A stretch of 8,519 nt of DNA, taken from NCBI GenBank assembly GCA_026692885.1, contig JAPLNJ010001176.1:1-8519 (forward strand). The letters run 5' to 3'. Both the position numbers and the translations under genes were made by a program. Origin of the DNA: Planctomycetota bacterium (lineage in GTDB: Bacteria; Planctomycetota; Planctomycetia; Pirellulales; Pirellulaceae). Positions 1 to 7,081 of the stretch are shown here, piece by piece. Numbering within the stretch: the stretch's first letter is position 1; each line of letters opens with the position of its first letter. The notes under the pieces are model-generated. The model had not been told where the DNA came from, made no database searches, and worked only from the letters and a program-made list of their open reading frames with translations.

Positions 1-8
1 ATCAAGCC

Positions 9-37
9 TTGACAAAGCACCAGAAATGGTCGATGTT
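9..37 (+). promoter_or_regulatory. Possible sigma70-type promoter with perfect -35 and weak -10
   Basis: TTGACA at 9-14 is a perfect -35 consensus. Seventeen bases later GATGTT (32-37) matches TATAAT at only three of six positions. If used, transcription would begin near 44, downstream of ATG 26 and upstream of ATG 62, which agrees with the start chosen for the peptidase. The weak -10 and the window edge make this a low-confidence call. The promoter could equally lie outside the window. Confidence 0.25.
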
Positions 38-51
38 TCCGCTCTGGGAGC

Positions 52-56
52 AAGGA
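52..56 (+). promoter_or_regulatory. Shine-Dalgarno AAGGA that decides the peptidase start
   Basis: AAGGA lies five bases before ATG 62, which is good ribosome-binding geometry. The upstream in-frame ATG at 26 is preceded by ACCAGAA and has no such motif. This favours the shorter protein. Confidence 0.5.
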
Positions 57-61
57 ATCGA

Positions 62-1264
62 ATGGAACTGAAACCACTGCCGTACCACGAGTTACTGTGC
101 GACTACTTGCGGACCGAGGAAGCCGAGGTCTGGCGCTGGTACACTTCGCATCAGGTGCGCGCGGAACAAGCAGAAGCGGTCCGGTTCGAGTTGCTCAAGT
201 CCACCTACCGCGTGGCACGCGAGAGCCAGCCGGCCATCTATGCGGCGGCGGAGTCGGTGGCCAAGACGTTCGGGCTGGAGGTGCCGATCACGATCTATCA
301 GGCCCAGAACCCGCAGGGTCTGAACGCCTCGCTGGCCTGTGTCCCGGACGAAGCCCTCCTCACGCTCCACGGGCCGGTCACGGCCAAGCTCACGGAGTCG
401 GAACTCTGCGCCTTGTTGGGCCACGAATTCAGCCACCTGCTGCTCTGGCGTTACGGCGGTGGCGAGTACCTGATCCTGGAACAGCTCCTGGCCGCGCTGA
501 CCCACGATCCGCAAGCCGGGACACCCCACTTCGCCAGCGCCCGCTTGTGGCAACTGTACAGCGAGATCTTCTGCGACCGCGGGGCCTTGGCCGCCGTGGG
601 CGATCCGCTGGTGGTGGTCGCGATGCTGTTGAAGGTCCACACGCAGTTGGCAGAAGTCAGCGCCGAGAGCTACCTGCGTCAGGCGGAGGAAGTGCTCAGT
701 CGGGGCGGTGTCCGAACCGCGGAATCGACGCACCCGGAGGCCTTCATCCGGACCCATGCGATCCAGCTCTGGAGCACTGCCGATCCGGCTGCCGAGGCCA
801 AGATCCGCGACCTGATCGAAGGCCGGCCGGTACTGGATAACTTGGACCTGCTGGGGCAACAGCGCGTGGTCGGGCTGACTCGCCGACTGCTGGACGTGCA
901 CTTGTCTCACCGGTGGCTGCAAACCGAGCTGGTGCTGGCCCATGCGCGACGGTTCTTCGAGGACTACGTGCCGCCCAGCGACCCGCTGGCGGACCCGTCG
1001 CTGGCCGAGGATCTCCGGACTGACGACCCGGCCCTGCAGGACTACTACTGCTTCGTGTTGCTGGATTTTGTGACCGCCGATCGGGACCTGGAGGAATTGC
1101 CCTTGGCAGCCGCGCTCGTGTTGAGCGAGACGCTGGGGTTGCGCGAGCGGTTCGGCGAGATGGTCAAGCGCGAACTGCGTTTGCGCAAGAAGCAGTTCGA
1201 GAAAATCGACGCGGACAAGGAGCGCCTTCTGGCCGAGGCGAGCAAGGACAGCCATTCACAATGA
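62..1264 (+). CDS. Soluble M48-like zinc metallopeptidase with TerB-like helical C-terminus
   Basis: Predicted cytoplasmic zinc-dependent endopeptidase of 400 residues; the substrate is unknown. Seen: the gluzincin motif HEFSH at residues 121-125 (two His zinc ligands and catalytic Glu122), followed by E168-I-F-C-D172, which fits the M48 pattern of a Glu zinc ligand with Asp four residues on. I see no signal peptide or membrane segments, unlike HtpX and Ste24-type M48 enzymes. Residues about 318-385 form a helical acidic stretch (LLDFVTADRDLEE, then a Lys/Arg-rich helix) resembling TerB-like domains; that match is tentative. I chose ATG 62 because AAGGA (52-56) lies five bases upstream. An in-frame ATG at 26 adds 12 residues but has no Shine-Dalgarno sequence. 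The stop overlaps the start of the helicase gene by four bases, implying translational coupling and a shared role. The peptidase call is strong; the role as a defence effector or regulator is inferred. Confidence 0.82.
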   Translation: MELKPLPYHELLCDYLRTEEAEVWRWYTSHQVRAEQAEAVRFELLKSTYRVARESQPAIYAAAESVAKTFGLEVPITIYQAQNPQGLNASLACVPDEALLTLHGPVTAKLTESELCALLGHEFSHLLLWRYGGGEYLILEQLLAALTHDPQAGTPHFASARLWQLYSEIFCDRGALAAVGDPLVVVAMLLKVHTQLAEVSAESYLRQAEEVLSRGGVRTAESTHPEAFIRTHAIQLWSTADPAAEAKIRDLIEGRPVLDNLDLLGQQRVVGLTRRLLDVHLSHRWLQTELVLAHARRFFEDYVPPSDPLADPSLAEDLRTDDPALQDYYCFVLLDFVTADRDLEELPLAAALVLSETLGLRERFGEMVKRELRLRKKQFEKIDADKERLLAEASKDSHSQ

Positions 1265-4200
1265 TCAGCTTTCTGGAATACCTTCGAGCACGGCTCGCGG
1301 CTGGCGGCTTCTCGACGGAAGACGCGCTGAACAGTTTCCTGCCGCTGGTGCGAGAGGTCCTGGACACGCATGCCGCCGGAAAGGTAGCGCCGCTGGAGGG
1401 TCTCGCTGCGCTGCACGTGGAAGGTGTGCGGATCTGGTTTGAGGAGGCGCAGCGGCAGCCGCTCCGCAGCCAGCCGGCCACCGTCCGGGCGGTGGCCGCA
1501 GCGAGCTCAGCGGCCGTGGAAATCGTGACCGAGGTCCGCCGCACCAGTCAGCTGGAGTCGGGCGACGGCGAGCTGCTGGACCTGGCTGTCGGCGAGCGCG
1601 GCGCGACGCTCGCGCGGCCCGTTTACTTGCCGGGCTATGTCGCTTGGGAACATGAACTGGGACATCACGACCCGCTGACCGACGTGTTCAGCCTGGGCCT
1701 GATCCTGGCCAGTCTGGCGTGTGGCCTGGACTTGACGGAGCCCGAGACGCTGAAACGATTCGTGGCCCACCGCCGCAATTTGTTCGCGATCCAACCGAGC
1801 CTGCATCCCGTGCTCGCGCAAGCCATCTTCCGGATGACTGAGGTGGATCGCCATCGCCGCGTGCAGGATCTGCGGGCCTTGCTGCACAACCTGGAGAACT
1901 ACCGCGACCAGGAGATCGACTTCGAATTCGACTTGGCCCGCGTGCTGGACTTCGGCCAACAGGATCGCCGCAGCAAACAGGACGTGGTGCTGACCAAGCT
2001 GCGCGAGCGATTGTTCGAGATCTCGAAACGCAACCGATTACTGCACTTCCGCCCCACGCTGCAAACGGTGAACTTGACACACGCCTCGGTGCCGCTGTCC
2101 TTCGACATCAAACAGGTCCGCCCGGATCAGTTGCTCGTGTGGAACGAGCTGCTGCATGCCGCAGTCTGCCGCGGCGAGCCGATCTCGCTGAACAAGTACC
2201 TGAATTTCGCCGAAGCCTTGTACCTGCCGGCTGTGCTGGACCACTTGATCGCCGACGCCAAGCGGGACCAGGCGGAATTCGGGTTCGCGCAGTTGCGGCT
2301 GGTCATCTGTTTCCTCCACTGGACGGATCTCAAGCAGAAACCGCCGGAGCACTTCGACTCGCCGCTGGTGCTATTGCCGGTGGAACTGAAAAGAAAGAAG
2401 GGCATCCGCGACACGTACTTCCTGGAGGTCATCTCGACCGCGGCCGAAGTCAATCCGGTCATTCGCCACCAGTTCCAGCAGCTGTACGCCATCGACTTGC
2501 CGGAAGTTCTCGATCTGAGCACGACGACGCTGGACGAGTTCTTCCAGCACCTGGACCGTCAGGTTGCGGCCAGCGAGCCGGCGGTCACCTTGAACAAGCT
2601 GGATCGGCCGCGAATCGCCCTGATCCACGAGAAGGCCCGGCGGCGGCTGGATCAGTACTGCCGCCGCGCCCGCTTCGCCGGGCGCGGCGTGCGAAACTTC
2701 CTGGACCTGGACTACAGCTATGACCCGGCCAACTATCACCCCCTGGGCATCCGGCTGTTTGCCGCCAAGGTTCGGCCGCCGACGACCCGGCTGCGGGCGA
2801 TCCTCGAAGAGCGGCCCCGGCCGCGATCGTTCGCCGGCCCGGAACCGGAACCGCCCACAGCGGAAGTCGAACGCTCGTTCTTCAGCCTGCAGGCGGGCCG
2901 CGAGGCGAATCCCTATGTCTGGAATTTCGACCTGTGCAGTGTCACGCTGGGGAACTTCAAGTACCGCAAGATGTCGCTGGTCCGTGATTACGAGACACTG
3001 CTCGACGAGCGTCCGCCCAACGCGGCGTTCGACGCAACCTTCTCGCTGGCGCCGCGCGAGGCGACCCGCCGACTGCCCGCGTCCCGGCCTTTGGAGGACC
3101 GCTTCGACGTGGTCCCTTGCGATCCAACCCAGGCTGCCTCGATCGAAGAGGCCCATACCGGCAAGAGCTACATCATCCAAGGGCCGCCTGGTACCGGTAA
3201 GTCGCAGACGATCACGAACCTGATCGCCGACTATGTGGCCCGCGGCCAACGGGTGCTGTTTGTGTGTGAGAAGCGCGCGGCGATCGACGTGGTGTTTGCC
3301 CGGTTGCGGCAGCGGGGGCTGGGAGACCTGGGCTGCCTGATCCATGACTCGCAGGCGGACAAGAAAGAATTCGTGCTGGACCTGAAGCGGACCTATCAGG
3401 ATCTGCTGGCCCAGGCGGGCAAACGCACAGCCAGCCCGACCCGCCAGCGCGAGAAGCTGATCGCACAGATCCAGGCGGAACTGCGCCCCCTGGAAGCCTT
3501 CGACGCGGCCATGCAGCACCCGCTGGACGAGGCCGGCCTCCGTGTGCGGCAACTGCTGCGCCGCTGCCTCGAGCTGCACGGTGAGTTGCCTGCGATTCCG
3601 CCGCTGGACCAGGAGCAGCTGCCGGACTACGCCACTTGGTGGCAACACCGCGAGCGGATTGCAGCATTTGCCGCGTCCGCCGCCGAGATCCTGGACGATC
3701 AGATCCTGGCCCATCATCCACTGCGGCTGCTGTCGCCCCAATTGCTCCAGGTCGACCATCCGCGGGAACTGCTCACGAAAACTCTGGCCGCCGCGGAACA
3801 GCACTTCGACCAACTCGAACGCACACTGGGGCAGTGCGGGATCCCGCGCGACCAAGAGCAGACGCTCGCGCGTGCGCGACGCCTGGTGGACTATGCCCAG
3901 CAGGCGTTGCGGGTATCGCGCGACCAGCGCCAAGCCGCTTTGCTCGATCCGCACAGCGCCCGTTCGAAGGAGTTCGCAGCGGCTGTCGAACCGCTCCGCC
4001 AGCGTCAGCGGGCACTGGCCGCCGCCTGCGACGCGACCCAGCACTGGCGGCTCAAACTATCGGCTGCCGAGGTGGCCGTGGCCTTGCAGCAGGCCCGGTT
4101 ATTTGCAGGCAGTGCCATGCCGTGGCTCCAACTCAGCTGGTGGCGACTGCGGGCGGTGCTGAACCGCTGCTACGACTTTCGCAGCCATGTGGTCCGGCCC

Positions 4201-6813
4201 AGTTGGACGCAGCTGCTCACCGCGCTGGAACGCGAATACGCCGCGCAGACCGAATTGGACCGCCAACGTCAACAACTGGCGGAGATGTTCCAGGTCGCTG
4301 GAGACGTGGATCAATGGGTGCGTCAGGTGGTGGAGTTGCACGAGACGTTGCCGGCTTTGCCGGATTGGTTGGCCCGTATTCATGGGGCGTTGCTCCGGAG
4401 CGATCAAGCGATACGCGCCCTGGATCTGGTGGCCGCGGCGGACGAACCGCTCCGCGCGCTGCAAGCGGAACTGGGGCAGGTCCTGGCCGGCCACGCCGAG
4501 CTCGGGCTGGATCCGTTGCGTGCCGACTTGCGGCAGATGTCTGACGCATTGGACGATTTGCCGGATTTTCTGCAGTGTCTGCGGGAACTCGCGGCGCTGC
4601 CGGCGGCGCTGGGCACGGCCCTGCGCAGGCTGCCGTTGACGCCGACGCAGGTCGAAGCCGCGGTGGCCGACTGCAGCCTGACCGAAACACTCCGCAGCCT
4701 GCGGTCCGTGCAGCACTTTACCGCCGCCAGCCGAGACCGCCACGCGAATCGACTGGAGCGGCTCTATGACGACTGGCTCGACAGCAACGCGGGCGAGATT
4801 CGGCAGCGCATCAAACGCCGGTTCCTGGAGCACGTGCACGCGGCCAGCCTGTCGGCCAGCCAGTTGACGGAGGCACAGCAGGAGTTCAAGCGGCGCTATA
4901 CCGCCGGCCGCCGCGAGCTGGAACACGAGTTCGGGAAGACCATGCGGTTCAAGTCCGTCCGGGATTTGGTGTCCGGCGACTCGGGCGAAGTGGTGCGGGA
5001 TCTCAAGCCGGTGTGGTTGATGAGTCCGCTGAGCGTCTCGGATACGTTGCCGCTGGAGACCGCGTGGTTCGATGTCGTGATCTTCGATGAGGCCAGCCAA
5101 ATCACGCTGGAAGAAGCGGTTCCCGCGCTGTTCCGCGCTGTGCAGGCCGTCGTCGTGGGTGACGAGATGCAACTGCCTCCGACCGATTTCTTCTCCGCCA
5201 AACATACCGCCGAGGAGGAGGGAGAAATCGTGGTCGAGGAGGGCGGCGAACTGGTCCGGTACGACTTGGAGGGAAACAGTTTTCTCGGCCACGCCGCCAA
5301 AAATCTCCCTTCGACGATGCTCGGCTGGCACTATCGCAGCCGCAGCGAGTCGTTGATCAGCTTCTCGAATTGGGCGTTCTACGACGGGCGACTGCTGACC
5401 GTACCCGAGGAATGCCTGCCGGCCGGCGAGTGGGCGACGTTGGACGCCACGCAGGCCGCAGACGCAGAACGCGGAGCGGCGGCCGTGCGGGAGCGGCCGA
5501 TCAGTTTCCATCGGCTGCAGCACGGCGTGTACGACAAGCGGCGGAATCGCGCCGAGGCCGACTATATCGCCCACCTGGTCCGGGCGCTGCTTGGGCAGAA
5601 GACCGGCCAGAGCCTGGGCATCGTCGCGTTTTCCGAGGCCCAGCAGGAAGAGATCGAAGGCGCGCTGGAACGGCTGGCGCAGGAGGACGCAGAGTTCCGC
5701 GAACGATGGGAAGCCGAGGTCGAGCGCGAGGTCGACGGCCAGTTCGTCGGGTTGCTGGTCAAGAACTTGGAGAACATCCAGGGGGATGAACGGGACATCG
5801 TGATCCTGAGCATCTGCTACGGCCCCGGCCCCAACGGCCGGATGCTGATGAACTTCGGGCCGATCAACAAGAGCGGCGGGGAAAAGCGGCTGAATGTGGC
5901 CTTCTCTCGCGCCAAGCACCACATGGTCGTGGTCAGTTCCATCGCCGCGTCCGCCATCACCAACGAGTACAACGACGGAGCCAACTGTCTGAAGAGCTAC
6001 CTGCGCTACGCCGAGGCCGTTTCGGCAGGCCAGCGCGAAGCCGCCCAACGCGTGCTCCGCAGCATGTCGCGCTGGCAGGACGCGGCGGAAGACCGCGACC
6101 AAGGCCCGGAGGATCCGCTGGCTGGCCAGCTGGCTGCCGCGCTGGTCGAACACGGCTACCAGGTGGACCGGGCGGTCGGTGAATCTCATTTCCGTTGCGA
6201 TCTGGCCATCCGCCGCCCCGGCGACGCTGCCTACCGTCTGGGCATCCTGCTGGACAACGAGACTTACTACGAGCAAGCCGACCTGCTGGAGCGGGACATG
6301 ATGCGTCCGCGGTTGCTCCGCGTCTTCGGCTGGAAGGTGACCGTGGTGTTGGCCAAGGACTGGTACCAGGACCGGGCCGCCGTCTTGGATCGCTGTCTGC
6401 GTCTGTTGGAGGGATGCCCGGAGACTCTCGCCGACGAATCGCTTACGGCCGAGGATGTTGCCGACGCGGAGGAATCCGCAGTGGTCGGCGTGCCGCTGCC
6501 TGTAATCGAAACGCCGGCCGCGATCGAATCGGCTGCCGACGCCTCGTCCAGGGATCGGCCGCCGCAGGTCCCGCCCGACGACTTGTCGGTGGCCGGCCCG
6601 ACCCGGCGTTTCGAGTTCAGGCATCGTCGCTCGAACAAGTTCTGGGAGATCACACTCAGCGGCCAGCGGCACACGATCTGCTACGGCCGCATTGGCACCG
6701 CGGGGACGACCTTGACCCGCAGCTTCCCCGACGCCGCCGCGGCCCAGCGCGGCTACGACCAGCTCGTCCGCAGCAAACTGGCTGAGGGCTATCGCGAGAC
6801 TTCGGTCCCGTAA
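1261..6813 (+). CDS. Pseudokinase-like / DUF4011 / SF1 helicase / Vsr-type nuclease / WGR fusion protein
   Basis: Predicted ATP-driven DNA or RNA helicase-nuclease of 1850 residues. Residues about 20-215 resemble a protein-kinase C-lobe (H37-A-A-G-K-V, PGYVAWE 124-130, DVFSLG 141-146, RHRR 197-200) but lack the N-lobe and the HRD and DFG catalytic residues. DUF4011-type signature: RLFEISKRNRLL at 250-261. SF1 core: Q624, Walker A GPPGTGKS 641-648, motif Ia 667-674, DEASQ 1276-1280, GDEMQLPPT 1300-1308, HYRSR 1357-1361, NIQGDERD 1505-1512 and LNVAFSRAK 1544-1552, all intact. About 500 helical residues (700-1215) separate motifs Ia and II. Residues 1620-1700 match Vsr/MTES_1575 nucleases, with D1647 and D1665 kept but the usual Glu replaced by L1663. 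A Pro/Ala-rich linker precedes a WGR domain (1782-1845; YGRIG 1808-1812). The start overlaps the peptidase stop; AAGGA at 1244-1248 is 12 bases upstream. Related fusions (Hhe; Mokosh type I) are anti-phage proteins, so a defence role is inferred. Helicase and WGR calls are firm; kinase homology is moderate. Confidence 0.9.
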   Translation: MISFLEYLRARLAAGGFSTEDALNSFLPLVREVLDTHAAGKVAPLEGLAALHVEGVRIWFEEAQRQPLRSQPATVRAVAAASSAAVEIVTEVRRTSQLESGDGELLDLAVGERGATLARPVYLPGYVAWEHELGHHDPLTDVFSLGLILASLACGLDLTEPETLKRFVAHRRNLFAIQPSLHPVLAQAIFRMTEVDRHRRVQDLRALLHNLENYRDQEIDFEFDLARVLDFGQQDRRSKQDVVLTKLRERLFEISKRNRLLHFRPTLQTVNLTHASVPLSFDIKQVRPDQLLVWNELLHAAVCRGEPISLNKYLNFAEALYLPAVLDHLIADAKRDQAEFGFAQLRLVICFLHWTDLKQKPPEHFDSPLVLLPVELKRKKGIRDTYFLEVISTAAEVNPVIRHQFQQLYAIDLPEVLDLSTTTLDEFFQHLDRQVAASEPAVTLNKLDRPRIALIHEKARRRLDQYCRRARFAGRGVRNFLDLDYSYDPANYHPLGIRLFAAKVRPPTTRLRAILEERPRPRSFAGPEPEPPTAEVERSFFSLQAGREANPYVWNFDLCSVTLGNFKYRKMSLVRDYETLLDERPPNAAFDATFSLAPREATRRLPASRPLEDRFDVVPCDPTQAASIEEAHTGKSYIIQGPPGTGKSQTITNLIADYVARGQRVLFVCEKRAAIDVVFARLRQRGLGDLGCLIHDSQADKKEFVLDLKRTYQDLLAQAGKRTASPTRQREKLIAQIQAELRPLEAFDAAMQHPLDEAGLRVRQLLRRCLELHGELPAIPPLDQEQLPDYATWWQHRERIAAFAASAAEILDDQILAHHPLRLLSPQLLQVDHPRELLTKTLAAAEQHFDQLERTLGQCGIPRDQEQTLARARRLVDYAQQALRVSRDQRQAALLDPHSARSKEFAAAVEPLRQRQRALAAACDATQHWRLKLSAAEVAVALQQARLFAGSAMPWLQLSWWRLRAVLNRCYDFRSHVVRPSWTQLLTALEREYAAQTELDRQRQQLAEMFQVAGDVDQWVRQVVELHETLPALPDWLARIHGALLRSDQAIRALDLVAAADEPLRALQAELGQVLAGHAELGLDPLRADLRQMSDALDDLPDFLQCLRELAALPAALGTALRRLPLTPTQVEAAVADCSLTETLRSLRSVQHFTAASRDRHANRLERLYDDWLDSNAGEIRQRIKRRFLEHVHAASLSASQLTEAQQEFKRRYTAGRRELEHEFGKTMRFKSVRDLVSGDSGEVVRDLKPVWLMSPLSVSDTLPLETAWFDVVIFDEASQITLEEAVPALFRAVQAVVVGDEMQLPPTDFFSAKHTAEEEGEIVVEEGGELVRYDLEGNSFLGHAAKNLPSTMLGWHYRSRSESLISFSNWAFYDGRLLTVPEECLPAGEWATLDATQAADAERGAAAVRERPISFHRLQHGVYDKRRNRAEADYIAHLVRALLGQKTGQSLGIVAFSEAQQEEIEGALERLAQEDAEFRERWEAEVEREVDGQFVGLLVKNLENIQGDERDIVILSICYGPGPNGRMLMNFGPINKSGGEKRLNVAFSRAKHHMVVVSSIAASAITNEYNDGANCLKSYLRYAEAVSAGQREAAQRVLRSMSRWQDAAEDRDQGPEDPLAGQLAAALVEHGYQVDRAVGESHFRCDLAIRRPGDAAYRLGILLDNETYYEQADLLERDMMRPRLLRVFGWKVTVVLAKDWYQDRAAVLDRCLRLLEGCPETLADESLTAEDVADAEESAVVGVPLPVIETPAAIESAADASSRDRPPQVPPDDLSVAGPTRRFEFRHRRSNKFWEITLSGQRHTICYGRIGTAGTTLTRSFPDAAAAQRGYDQLVRSKLAEGYRETSVP

Positions 6814-6818
6814 CCGGA

Positions 6819-6859
6819 TTCACCAGCCTGTGGCAGTTTTCGCACGGCGCGGCTGTGAA
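6819..6859. terminator. Bulged hairpin just downstream of the operon, possible weak terminator
   Basis: TTCACCAGCC (6819-6828) pairs with GGCTGTGAA (6851-6859), leaving one bulged C and a 22-base loop. It begins six bases after the helicase stop codon. No U-tract follows, so intrinsic termination is doubtful. The adjacent REP palindrome may contribute to 3'-end formation or stability instead. Confidence 0.25.
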
Positions 6860-6865
6860 CCAATC

Positions 6866-6955
6866 GTAGAGTGGGCCAAGTACTCGCGGCCCACCATCGA
6901 AAGCAAAATCGTCTGCTTAGAATTGGTGGGCCAGCGAGTACTTGGCCCACCCTAC
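6866..6955. repeat. REP/iREP pair (BIME-like palindrome)
   Basis: The arms 6866-6896 and 6924-6955 are inverted copies differing by one substitution and one indel. Each arm is itself a hairpin: GTGGGCC 6871-6877 with GGCCCAC 6888-6894, and GGTGGGCC 6925-6932 with GGCCCACC 6944-6951. GTAG (6866-6869) precedes the first hairpin, and its complement CTAC (6952-6955) follows the second. A GTAG tetranucleotide 5' of a short hairpin is the known signature of REP sequences moved by REP-associated tyrosine transposases (RAYT, TnpA_REP). A smaller inverted repeat, AAGCA/TGCTT (6901-6905 and 6914-6918), lies in the loop. No transposase is in the window, so the element would be non-autonomous. It probably also acts as a strong RNA stem at the end of the upstream operon. 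Confidence 0.8.
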
Positions 6956-7046
6956 CGTGAATCGTGTTCGTACATTTGTTCACGGCTTCCGAGCGTGACG
7001 ACTACGATACTTGCGCCACTTATTGATGCACCGGCCCTTAGCTACC

Positions 7047-7075
7047 TTGCAAAACAGGAATTCAAGTCCTATATT
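7047..7075 (+). promoter_or_regulatory. Sigma70-like promoter for the COG1373 ATPase gene, implying a leaderless mRNA
   Basis: TTGCAA (7047-7052, four of six to the -35 consensus) and TATATT (7070-7075, five of six to the -10) are separated by exactly 17 bases. They sit in a locally AT-richer stretch. The -10 ends six bases before ATG 7082, so transcription would start at or within a base or two of the start codon. No well-placed Shine-Dalgarno precedes the ATG: AAGG abuts it, and AGGAA at 7056-7060 is 21 bases away. This also fits a leaderless transcript. Confidence 0.45.
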
Positions 7076-7081
7076 TCAAGG

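Noticed and set aside
1..12. Possible tail of an upstream gene (ATC AAG CCT TGA)
   Set aside because: Three codons and a stop are not enough to support a coding region; it needs sequence upstream of the window.
2371..4044. Long minus-strand open frame (557 codons)
   Set aside because: Antisense shadow of the DUF4011 and helicase coding frame, with no family features.
4099..6672. Long open frame on the minus strand (857 codons) opposite the helicase
   Set aside because: Its translation has no recognisable motif and it lies antisense to a fully motif-supported helicase. Long antisense frames are expected in GC-rich coding DNA.
6866..6955. CRISPR repeat-like interpretation of the palindrome
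   Set aside because: Only two copies, in opposite orientation, with no regular spacers and no cas genes.
6830..7081. 84-residue N-terminal extension of the ATPase from a GTG at 6830
   Set aside because: It translates the REP palindrome, lacks family similarity and has no Shine-Dalgarno. ATG 7082 gives the family-typical N-terminus.
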